Positions 22,787 to 33,408 of a DNA stretch of 64,000 nucleotides are shown here, piece by piece. The position numbers and the translations under genes are program-made. Position 1 is the first letter of the stretch; every line of letters starts with the position of its first letter. The DNA comes from Macrotis lagotis. Its lineage: Eukaryota > Chordata > Mammalia > Peramelemorphia > Peramelidae. The stretch is from contig NC_133661.1 of NCBI RefSeq assembly GCF_037893015.1, forward strand, positions 188,068,809-188,132,808, written 5' to 3'. The notes beneath the pieces are model-generated. The model ran no database searches and was not told the DNA's origin. It saw nothing but the letters and a program-made list of their open reading frames with translations.

Positions 22787-25011
22787 AGGTATAAAAACAC
22801 AAATTATTTTGAGATTGCTGATTTTTCTTGAGAAATATGAATTGTATTTTCATTTATTTTAATCAAATAACCTTCCTGATTTTTTTGGAGAGGCTAAATT
22901 AGGATGTGTCCTAAACTATTGCTAAAAGATACAAATGAACCTCTCTGCCTTGTAAAGTAACCCAATACTATAATGCAAGATATGGTACTGATTTGGGTTA
23001 GATTTTGAGCTAATAAAGACCATTGAACTAGAATTCAAGAATTTTTGCTTCTAGTCCTGAGTCTGCCACCAACTTTCCTCCTTGACTCTTGGTCCATTGC
23101 CTAACTTGATTTTCTATTCTTGTCTGTAATATGGCTGAGAGAAAGCATGATCTTAAGAAGAGGGGGATAAGCTTAGAGTCAAGATTTGAATTTGAGTCTT
23201 TTAATATAATTAGTCTCTGACACATATTGTCTGTGTAATTATGAGCAAGTCATTTAGCCTATCAGTATCCCAGGTAATTTTTCATTTGCTAAGTTACTGA
23301 ATTGTCTGCTGTGCTGTTGGAGGGAGTGTTCTTTCCAATTTCCCTGCCCTCTTTTCTCCAGTATTTGTTCCATATTCTTTCATATTCGATGACTCATTGT
23401 TGATGTGGTGGAATTGAAACTCTACATTCTTCCCATTGTCTCTTCCAGACTCTTCCTTTACTGTTATCACTCAATAACTCTTTTGAGTTTGATTGAATCC
23501 ATATTTAACATCCAATTAAAATTCTGGTGCTAATTGCCAATCAGTCTCTAGGATATGTTTACCATTCTCAATGGTTCAGTGCCTGCTTCAGAGTATTTCT
23601 TGTCTGCCATAATACTAGGGTACTTCAATATACATATTGCTACTTCCTCAAAAGCATAGTCTCGATTCTTTAACTTATTCATTTCCTATGAAAGATTCCT
23701 TCACCCTACATCTGCTGCAAAGATAATTATACCTTTGATTTTTGAATCTCCTAAAAACATTCCTTTATCTAATTGTTCTTTGATGTCTGCCCATCTCTTC
23801 TTCTTTCCTGCAGCTCCAAATCCTGCTCATCATAACTTTGAGATTGAATTCCTCTACCCCTCAGTTTTTCCCCTTCAAGCTATCTTACTGCACCAGGTAT
23901 ACTCTCTTCCCTTTAAGTCTCCAGGGAACTCTTCTTCTAAGGTCCTTTGAATCCCTTAGCCCATCAAGTTTCCTCCCAAATTTTAGTCGGATTATTCTTT
24001 ACAATCTGTTGCCTTCAGTCCTACTCCCATGCTATTAAATGATGCCAGATAATATCAAAAATTATGATGGATTTCTTAACTGAACCTACTATAAATTTTT
24101 ATTACATAATCTCAGTTGCATCCTACCTGCAGTTTTAAACTTCCTTAATTCATTCAGTACCCAATATACCAATGTGCTTTTCCAAAACCTCTTCTTAACC
24201 TTACAAAACTCCTCTACTCATCCTCCCAGTGGAGTATTTCACTAAAGATATTGATAGCCTTCACCTAATGCTTCCTCTTTTTTCTACCTCTTAAACTAAA
24301 GCTTTGATGCCTTTTACTTTACTCCTTCACCCTTGTGTAACAAGACAAAGAATGTTCCCTCTACCTGGTCAAGTAGACACTCTAAGTGTATAAATGATTC
24401 CATTTTTTCCCTTCTCCTTCAGACTGAATCTATTATTATATTCAGTAACTCACCTATTCGTTAATTTCTCCTTGACTAGTTGTTGGTTCTGTGATACCTG
24501 CTAATATTTCCATGGTTTTCTCATCCTCAAAAGCCTTCACTTGTTTTACCCATCCTCACCAAATATAATCCCATTTGTCTTCTCATTTTTGTGAATAACC
24601 TCTGAGAAATCTCTATACAATAGATACATCCATTTCTATTCTTTTTTGCAAGATGTTAATTCTCTGTTGTCTGGAAGCTGACTTCCTCTTCCAACTGAAA
24701 GTGCTCTTATCGATATTACCAATGATTTTCAATAGTTAAATCTAATAACTAGTTTTTTTTAGGATTTGACCTCATGTTGTCCTGGTTCAAGGCCAACTCT
24801 ATTTTGTTAACCCATGCTCCCTCTCTTCACAGCATTACTTCCAATCCCAATCATTGTTCACTTGACAGGAATTTTTAGTCTGAAGTCTCTTGTGACTAGC
24901 AAGTCTCTCAAATCATAGACCAAAATGAATCCTATAAAGAGCAGAAAATTAAAGTCACAGATACACTGAACAGTGCTTATTTTTGTGAGAGTTACTATAT
25001 TCTAAGGAACC

Positions 25012-25066
<55 letters not shown>

Positions 25067-25215
25067 AAAAGAGACCCAGAGAATTTGTAACTTGACCAAA
25101 ATTACACAGGTACTAGTTTCAAAGTAAGAATGTTATGACTCCAAAGTCAGTGTTTTTATGCTTTATATCATTTTGCTCCCTCTTGAAAGGGTAAACAATA
25201 TTCCTTTCATGTACC
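22787..25215. other. Predicted intron of OR copy 1 (MIR and LINE-2 remains)
   Basis: Between coding exon and A block 2. Contains an MIR-like sense piece (23,130-23,290), a 5' part of a decayed sense LINE-2 (about 23,330-24,880; e.g. CTGTTGTCTGGAAGCTGACT near 24,665 matching 57,355-57,400) and a (CT)n tract. The frames at 23,735-24,038 are LINE-2 noise. It is only 2.9 kb against 6.6-7.2 kb in the other units because the LINE-2 end and following 3-4 kb are absent. Confidence 0.6.
25015..25064. repeat. (CT)n microsatellite
   Basis: Fifty bases of CT repeat between the LINE-2 remains and A block 2, at the point where unit 1 lacks sequence present in units 2 and 3. Confidence 0.97.
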
Positions 25216-26720
25216 CCACAATGATACTCCTTAAGTCTTTAATCTGTGAAGCTTGTGCAAATGTTCATTGGAGAGGGGTATACTCAGGGATATAGTAGAA
25301 CCAGCACATTGGTGAGAGCAGATTCAGTGTGAATATCTACCACTTTCGAATTGGTAAGCAACACAAGCAATACAATAGACTTGATTTATTTTTTTGCTTA
25401 TTGTTTAGCTATTAAAAAATGAAAGAGAAAATATTGATAATGTGAATTAACCAGGTGTTCTCCATTTGAAGTGATTTAGTTGTTAATCATTTTCAAAGAT
25501 ATTTCTCAGTATACATCCCTGAAGCTACATCTAGTCCTGTGATGTCATTTATGCTCTTTCCATGATCCCAGAAGCATTCCATTGTATGAGTTTCCCTTCA
25601 CTGGCCAATTCCTCCCTTATAACATCTTTTCAAATAGTTATTAATAAATTTCCATACTTACTCTGATGGGACCTTCTTTTCCAATGTCTCCTGTGATAGT
25701 CAGCAGCTCAGGGTAATTTCTCCAAACTAAAGTACAAATATACACTGAATATTCCTTTACATTTAAGCAGAAGGAATGAACATAATGTATGGGATAAGAG
25801 CATTATTTATCTGTAGCAGCAACAGGCTTCATTATGGCAATCATTTGTTAATGTTTTATGAATTTTTACCTGAAATTCTATTCTCAAATTGATCAACTGG
25901 CAATGCTTAATAGTTCCTTAAGAAACAATTCCTATTTGAAATGAGGAATAAGGTAGGGAATTAGGAAATGCTTCTCTAAGGTTTGTAACAGGCTCCTGGA
26001 AACAGCAAGAAAACCCTGTGATGCTGCTTCTTGGACTTTTGGAACTGAATCTTTCCAGAGGCAAGAAGAGAGCTCAAATGGAACTGACCACTGAATACAT
26101 TTTGTTTCAGACAAAGATCTTATTTCAAGTGATTATGACATCCTTCTTTTTCTTTGGTTCTTTCCTTAAGAGACTTGTTGAAGCTAGGAAGTAAAAAAAA
26201 AAATTTTCTAGGGGATGATGGGCAAGAAAGAGGGATGAGATCAATGACTTTGTAACCTGCCATAAGCTATACAATGTGAATCTGGAAGGAATATCACTCT
26301 TTAGCTTCTGAGAGTTCACTGGCAATTGTGAAAGTCCAGATAAAGGCCCAATAGATGTAAATTTCCTCCCCTAGTCTTTTGAGATTTGTGACTCCTCTTG
26401 AGCATTATTTGACTTGTTCATTAAGCATCCTAAATTTTTCTAGTTTTGAATGAAATCCCAAGTCTTCCTATTCTCAGGAGTCATTTAATTGTTGCAGCTT
26501 TTCTTCTCCAAATTCTCATTCCAGGCATTTTTAAGAGTTGCCAGGGAATATTTTAAAATTGATAAAGTCACAATGATTAAAATAACTAACACCTATGTTG
26601 ATAGATTCCATAGTCTATTTTTTCTTCTAAAATTAATGAAATTTGATAAATATTTGAGAAATGCCTACTGTATGCTGGAAGATACAAGAGAAATAATAAA
26701 TAAAATTCTTTAGACTTCAA
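25216..26720 (-). other. A block copy 2 (upstream region of OR copy 1)
   Basis: Paralogous to 1-1,615 and the two other A blocks (CTCCTTAAGTCTTTAATCTG at 25,228 against CTCCTTAAGTCTTTAATTTG at 16). It lies 2.4 kb upstream of the OR start and carries a donor, so it is the likely home of a non-coding 5' exon and promoter. No coding frame of note; the short minus-strand frame at 26,125-26,325 corresponds to a drifting frame in the other A blocks. Confidence 0.7.
25656..25661 (-). other. Predicted splice donor, A block 2
   Basis: Minus strand CCCATCAGA|GTAAGTATGG. Pairing with the acceptor at 22,785 would give an intron of about 2.9 kb for OR copy 1. Confidence 0.6.
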
Positions 26721-28068
26721 ATGGATCTGAGAGAATATCTAGGCCAGTTCTCCTCTTTAAAACAAAACCAGAAACCAAGACCAAAAACTTCAATTTCAAT
26801 CATATAAGAAACTCTCAGTGAGAAAACTTCCTCTATTAATGTAGATTGGCATCTCTTTTGCACCTTGTATTCTAATTTCTGGGGACACTGCTAAAGATGA
26901 TTAATTACTCAAATGATTTAGGTGACAAATGAATCAATAACTTTCCTGCCATTGCTGTGCTATTGACTCTTAAGGCCCCTAAAGCTTTACTATCAGCATT
27001 GATTCTTTGACTTTAAGAACCTGTAGCACTATCAACTGATCTACTTATGTAATATAAAGAATTGTGGACCTTAACATTCACTCCACCGCAATAACCTTAG
27101 GATCTCCGGGACTTTCCATATACTCTTTGATTAAATCTTTAAAAAACTATGTTGCCTACCCATAGACAGTAAACACCATAAATTCAGGCATTATTTTTCT
27201 ACTTATGTCCTCAGCATTTACCATATTTCTTACAAATATTATTTGATAAATACATTCCATTCATGCATTCATTCATTCATTCATTCACTGAGAGTCTATG
27301 TGACTTGTTCAGAAATACTAGTATTCATCAGAAGTGGTGCTTGAAATAGGTCTTTTGTCTCTAAGTGTATCTGATTATTCTACGCTGATATCTTTCCATA
27401 GAAAAGAAAATTGAAGTCCAAATATGCTCAGTTTACTTGTTTAATGTCACAAAATTAGTAGGTAGCATTCACTATGTGAATTTGGGTCATTTGATGCAAA
27501 ATTGGTGGAAGTGCTGCCATATCTTTGTATTTTTCATGTATGCCCATGCAATTTTTTGACTCCACTTTAAACTCTCACATAGGTGGAAAGACTAGAGCAT
27601 GTATGTAGCTAAAAAAGACATAAGAAAGAATGCAAGAGGTAAAGGAATTCCAGTCAAGGTGTTATGACAAATTTGTGGAGATGGCACTTGAACCTGAGAA
27701 TTCAAGAGAAGATATTATGAATGAGAGAATCAGAGCTTAGAGATCCTATAGGGAATTCCATTATCAATATGACTGAATAATGTTTGTACCTTCAGAAATT
27801 AGAAGATAAAGGATAGTTAAAGGTAGAAACTTTCCATTCAATTATTTTGTCCAAGTAGCAAGCATTATCTTCCAAAAAGCAATTTTCTTCACCAACTTTT
27901 CCTAGGAGCAGAGATTTTACAACCATTGGCAGTTCATGTTTTGAAGTATTTCTATGAACCTGCTCTAAGTACTTAAAGTAAGGCATTCTTGGATATCTGG
28001 TCTTGCCTCTTAGTTGTCTGATTCTGAGAAACCCCATTAGTCTAAAACAGAATATTTTGTGTGAAATG

Positions 28069-28129
<61 letters not shown>

Positions 28130-28690
28130 TCATATGGGGAAAACTTTAGAGAATATAATATTATTCTCTAGTCTAATAAAATTTCTAGTGATTAAGATTT
28201 CCCACCTATCAACCCCAAAACTCTCATATCAACTGTATATAGAACAGATACTGATCTGGTTACTGGATGACCACAAACATTCCTTTCTGCCATGGAAATA
28301 TGCCCTGGGCCATATTTAATAATTATCTTTATTTTTTGTAGCTATTTATTTGTTACACAATGTCTCACAAACATCTTTGTTTCTATTCCTTTCTGTTATA
28401 AGTTTTCCAGATCAGAAAGGAGCATAATTTTTAAAATAGCATAGGACCAAATTGAATAAATTCATTAGAGAAAAAGAAAAATTTCACCGTTACATTCCAA
28501 TATGGCTATAAGGTAGTGATCCTAGAAAGATGAAGGTATGTGTAAATATGAAAACCTGTCAAAAACTCTCTTATCTACTTTATAGTCATTTGACATTAAA
28601 TATATCAAAATGTTTTTAAAGAGGATATTCATTCCCCTTTTCCATGATATTGTTACCAGGAATGTTAAGCTTTTCTTTTTCTCTTGTTCT
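26721..28690. other. Old repeats and B block of unit 2 boundary
   Basis: Holds a LINE-2 3' end (about 26,960-27,265), a short (CATT)n tract (27,265-27,288), an antisense MIR-like piece (27,290-27,500), then the B block (27,780-28,690) that is paralogous to 46,430-47,230 (shared AGTTAAAGG.AGAAACTTTCC and CCCATTAGTCTAAAACAGAAT). No gene. Confidence 0.6.
28072..28130. repeat. (TA)n microsatellite
   Basis: Fifty-nine bases of TA dinucleotide with a single G, inside the B block; absent at the matching place in the other B block. Confidence 0.97.
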
Positions 28691-28699
28691 TTCCTTTAG

Positions 28700-29124
28700 T
28701 GTTATTTTTTTTTACCAATTTTATATATACATATATATATATATATTTACATTTTGAGTTTAAGATTTTCTCTCTCATTCTCTTCTACTTCTCTCATTGA
28801 GAAGACAAAGAATATGATATAGATTATACTCGTGAATTTATGTAAACTATTTCCATATAGTTCTGTTATGGAAAAAATCAAGAAAAATAAAGTTTAAAAA
28901 TATGCTTCTAGCTGCATTTAGGCTACATAAATTACATCTCTATAGGTGGATAGCATTTTCTTTCATAAATTCTTCAGATTTGTCTTGGATAGTTGTTTTT
29001 CTGAGTATAATTAAGTCATTTACCATTGTTCATAGTACAATATTGGTGTTAGAGTTTTCCTGACTATTCATTTCACTTTGTATCAGTTCATGTTAAGTCT
29101 TTCCAGGTTTTTCAGACAGTATCC
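28700..29124 (-). repeat. LINE-1 3' end, antisense
   Basis: L1 3' UTR text parallel to 47,545-47,960 (TTTCTCTCTCATTC, TTCATTGAGAAGRCAARGAAT). It begins just after the B block in both units, so this L1 probably predates the duplication. Confidence 0.65.
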
Positions 29125-31990
29125 TGCTCATCAATTCTTTTTTTAAAACTTTTAAATTTTCATCCATTTGCACATGCATATTTCCAAGTTACAAAATTTC
29201 CCCCCAACTTTCCTTCCCACCCCCTCCCCTCAGTAGAAAATAGTCAAGTTACCATTTTACATAAATATTTTGTTAAATATATTTACAAATTAGTAATTCT
29301 TGGCATGAAGAATTAGGGAAAGAGATACTTAAGATATACTTTTTATAAAGTGTTCTTCAGATTCAGTAAGGATTTTTTTTCCGTGTGTTTTGTTTTGTTT
29401 TGTTTTTTTCTTCCTATGGTTGGGAATAATGTAGTCCATAACCAGTCTAATACAGCTGTCCATAACCAGTGTAATACAGTTGTCCAAACTCTCTGGATTG
29501 TTGAAAGGAGTTGCTTCCATCAAGGTTGTTCATCTCATAATGTTGTTGATGTGTAAATTGTTCTCTTGACTTTACTCCCTTCCCTCAGCATCAGATCCCA
29601 TAAGTCATTCCATGCTTCTCTAGAGTCCAGCCATTCATGGTTTCTTATAGATCAGTAATATTCCATAGTATTCATGTACTGTAACTTGTTTATCCATTCC
29701 ACACTTGATAGGAATCCCCTCAATTTCCAGTTCTTTGCCACTACAAAAGGAGCTGCTTCGAATATTTTGGAACATGCAAGACTTTTCCAATTTTTTACAG
29801 TTTCTTCTGGATATAGTCCTAGAATTGAAATGTTGGGTCACATTCCTTTCCCCTCCATTAACTCCATCTTTTTTAAGATATTACACCTTCAAATTCAGCT
29901 TCCTCCTGTGCCTTGTCTATATATGCTCCTTTTAACTGCCCTAATAAATAAGAAGGTTAATTTGATCTATCAGTATCATCTTCCAATGCAGGAATAGAAG
30001 CAGTTCAACATAATTAAGTACCTCAAGATTTACCCTTCCCATATACCCTCTTTATGCTTCACCTGAATTTGTACTTGAAAATCAAACTTTCTATTCAGCT
30101 CTGGTCATTTCATCAAGAAAATTTGAAAGTCTCATATTAATATCCATCTTTTACCTTGAAAGAGTATGTTCAGTTTTGCTGGGTATTTGATTTTGATTTT
30201 TGGTTGTAATCCAAGCTCTTTTGCCTTCCAGAATATCATATTCCAAGCCCTATGAGTCTTTAATATAGAAGCTGCTAAATCCTGTGTTATCCTGACTATA
30301 ACTACATGATATTTGAAGTGTTTCTTTCTGGCTGCTTTTAATATTTTCTCCTTGACTTGGGAGTTCTGAAATTTGATTATAATATTCCTGGCAGTTCTCA
30401 TTTTGTGATCTTTTTCAGGAGGTAATTGGTGAATTCTTTCAATTTTAATTTTACCATCTGCTTCTAGGATATCAGAGAAGTTTTCCTGGAGAATTTCCAG
30501 AAAAAAATGAGGTCTAGGGTCTTTTTCTTTTTTGGTCATGACATTCAGTTAGTCCAATAATTTTTTTAATTTCCTCTCCTGGATTGGTTTTCCAGGTCAA
30601 TTATTTTTTCAATGAGATATTTTATATTTCCTTCTAGTTTTTCTTTCTTTTGGCTTTGTTTTATTGTTTCTTGATTTTTCACAAAGTTAACTTTTCTTAG
30701 CTCCATTCTATATTTTAAGAAATGATTTTCTTGAGAGATCTTTTGGATCTCCTTTTATATCTGGCCAATTGTGCTTTTTTAAGGCATTTTGTCCTCATTT
30801 TTTTCCAAGTGACTCAAAATGGTTTTTAAGATATTTTCTTCAGTAATTTTCTTGTATCTCGTTGACCAAGGTACTGATTCAGTTTTCATGATTTTTTCTG
30901 CATTGCTCTCATTTCTCTTCTGAATTTTCCCCCTTCCTTCCTTCCTTCCTTCCTTCCTTCCTTCCTTCCTTCCTTCCTTCCTTCCTTCCTTCCTTCCTTC
31001 CTTCCTTCCTTCTTTCCTTCCTTCCTTCCTTCCTTCCTTCCTTCCTTCCTTCCTTCCTTCCTTCCTTCCTTTATTTAAAAATTTTTTTTTGACTACCTTC
31101 ATCACTTGAAATCAATTAAAATTTTTCCTGGAAGCTTTGGATTCAGAAGCTTTGACTTTGTTATGTTCTGAGTGTGTATTTTGATCCTCCAGAGCACCAA
31201 AGTAATTGTCTATGGCCAGATTTTTTTCTTTCTGTTGCTTATTTCCCCAAGCTGTGATTTGATTTTTACCTCTTTGTTAAGGGGATCCACTGCTTCCAGG
31301 GCAGATTATTCACTGTTCCAAGCTTTTGAGGGTTTTTACAGCTGTTTTCAGGGACATCTGCAAGTTCTCAATTCCTCCAAGGTATTATGAGAGGCTCTGA
31401 CTGTTCTCCTAATCTGTGCTCTGGTTACTGGATGACCACAAACATTCCTTTCTTCCCTGGAACCATGAGGAGAGTCAATGAATTCTGCTGTACTTCTGCT
31501 CCTTTTCCTGAGACTAGGTCTCCAGACTGCTACCTGAATCTGAGTTTGGGTGAAGTAATAGAAGTACCTCTGCAATCTTCTCTGAGCCCCTTACTCTACA
31601 TGGGCTGAGCACTCTGAAAGTCACTGTTGGGTGACTCCCTGCTGGGTGATTCTCAAGGCCTTACTCCTGGTCCTCATGGTACTGTATCTGTGCTGAGGCC
31701 TGGGTCGGACTGTGCTCCACTCTCACTCTAATGTGACAGGGTTTTCCTGCTGACCTTCCAAGTTCTACTTGGGAATCCCTAGGCTGAGAGGTCTGGAGAC
31801 TGCCACTGTTGCCACAGACTCAGGAGTCCCTAGGGACCCAGGTATCCAGAATTCTCTTTTTGGATGATTGAAATTGGTTTGCTTCAGCATGGCACATGCT
31901 TTAACTTCAGACTCTTTGTAATCCTGGTGCAACAGATCCTTCCCTTGCATCTTCCAAATTGTCTTGGGGTATAAAATGGTTTCACTCAGT
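29125..31990 (-). repeat. LINE-1 with ORF1 but no ORF2 (HAL1-like), type II 5' UTR
   Basis: Antisense. L1 3' UTR text (29,125-29,865) passes directly into the ORF1-ORF2 spacer (29,880-30,100), ORF1 (30,100 to about 30,900) and a type II 5' UTR (31,140-31,990). The roughly 4 kb of ORF2 expected between them is missing. A 135-codon minus-strand frame at 30,132-30,539 reads RNIIIKFQNSQVKEKILKAA and ends YPAKLNILFQGKRWIL, the C-terminal RNA-binding part of L1 ORF1p. The ORF1 N-terminal part is disrupted by a CCTT tract. Not a host gene. Confidence 0.75.
30931..31071. repeat. (CCTT)n microsatellite
   Basis: About 140 bp of CCTT tetranucleotide, nearly pure, with one TTCT interruption near 31,012. 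It is a polypyrimidine tract; the minus-strand frame reads a Lys-Glu-Gly-Arg repeat and is not a protein. Confidence 0.97.
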
Positions 31991-32280
31991 TTTGTTTTAT
32001 AGAAGAGGGACCTATATTGAGTGGTATTAAGTAATTAACTAAGACCTCATAATTAGTAAATGGTAATACATATCAAAAAAAGGCCTTTAGATACCAAATT
32101 CATACCACACTCTCGTATTTGTTACTACTTAATGATTAAAAATTATACTTCTTACTCATATAAACATTGTTTATTTAAAATTTATTCTTTAAATCCATTG
32201 TGTGTGTGTGAAACAGTTATCTTGGGTGGAATTCTTCATCCATGATTGGATGATGATCTTCTGTTTGACAGCACTTTCTC
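31991..32280. other. C block of unit 2, distal part
   Basis: Paralogous to 18,460-18,760 and 51,770-52,010 (TACTTAATGATTAAAAATTAT, TTTAAAATTTATTCTTTAAA). It stops at the left target repeat of the L1 at 32,281. No gene. Confidence 0.6.
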
Positions 32281-33397
32281 TTTTTGGCTGCTTATAGTAT
32301 TTTCTCAATAAACTGAGTATTTTGAAATTTGGCTTTAATATTCTGTACAGTTTTTATTCTGGATCTCTTTCTGGAATGATTGAAGAATTCTTTCAAGAAC
32401 TATTTTCTTTTCTTGTTCCAGCTTTTGCATTTCCTTTTCTACTTGATAAATTTTCCTTTTAAATTTACATTCCCTTTAATTTAGTTGATTATACTTTTTT
32501 TGATCAGTTAATTTTTTTGTCTAGCTGGTCATTTTTACTTTTAAAGGTGTTGATTGATTGATTGATTTTAGGTTTTCTTTTCTTTTTTTTTTTCAAGGCA
32601 ATGGGGTTAAGTGGCTTGCCCAAGGCCACACAGCTAGGTAATTATTAAGTGTCTGAGGCTGGGTTTGAACTCAGGTACTCCTGACTCCAAGGCCAGTGCT
32701 CTATCCACTGCGCCACCTAGCCACCGCTGTTGATTTTTTAATAGTTAGTTTTTCATAATTCTCTTACATGACTTTCATTTCTTTTCTCCATTTTTCCTTC
32801 TTCCTTCTTTGGTTTTTAACATCCTTTTTGAGCTCTTCAAGAGGTTTTGAATTTGAGACCAATTCATAAATTGAGGCCATGGCTGGATATTTGCTCAGTT
32901 TGATAGTTGAGCTCTGCTCCTGGGGTACAGGGAGTATAGTCCCAAACTTTTGATGCAGTGGCCAGGATATGATCCCTGGTTTTCACTTGCCAAAGTGCTG
33001 CCTCTGCAGCCCAGATGTTGCTTATGTAGCAGATTCTTCCCAACCCACTCCTATCTGATATACCAACATTCCCAGGGCTTGAACTTTGTCTTCTGATCTG
33101 GGATAGGGTCTGTCACTGCTGGTCTGCTGCCAGCTGGCTTGCTGAGCCTTGATCTGAGTTGTGCTGTGATCAAGAACTTCTAACTAGCTTTCACATCATC
33201 CTGCCTATCTGGGTTTTACCTCCCCTTTACCTATAATAGACAAACTTTTACTGAAGATCCTTCATGATATCTTGAGATGAGAACTTGTTTCACTTTTTTA
33301 AAATGGGATCTGATGCTTTCAGTTTGTGTGTAGAAACTTCATTTAAAGGTATTTCAGGAAAAGCTCTGGGTGTTTCCTATCTTGGCTCTGCTCTGAA
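32281..33397 (-). repeat. LINE-1 5' part with 3' truncation, type I 5' UTR
   Basis: Antisense L1 running from its 5' end (CCAAGATAGG on the minus strand near 33,386) through the 5' UTR to the middle of ORF1, where it stops at an A-rich codon run equivalent to the AARKK part of ORF1p. Flanked by 11-bp repeats AGCACTTTCTC (32,270-32,280 and 33,398-33,408). The paralogous sites at 18,750 and 52,010 are empty, so it inserted after unit duplication. It contains a SINE. Confidence 0.7.
32581..32726 (-). repeat. tRNA-derived marsupial SINE
   Basis: Antisense copy with T-run, CAAGGCAATGGGGTTAAGTG and CGCCACCTAGCCACC, nested in the 3'-truncated L1; TGTTGATT flanks both ends (about 32,546 and 32,728). 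Confidence 0.92.
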
Positions 33398-33408
33398 AGC
33401 ACTTTCTC

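Noticed and set aside
30132-30539. 135-codon minus-strand frame that could look like a host RNA-binding protein
   Set aside because: It is the C-terminal part of L1 ORF1p, with L1 spacer and 5' UTR on either side.
30779-31105. Open minus-strand frame with a Lys-Glu-Gly-Arg repeat
   Set aside because: Translation of the CCTT tract within L1 ORF1; no start context or partner domain.
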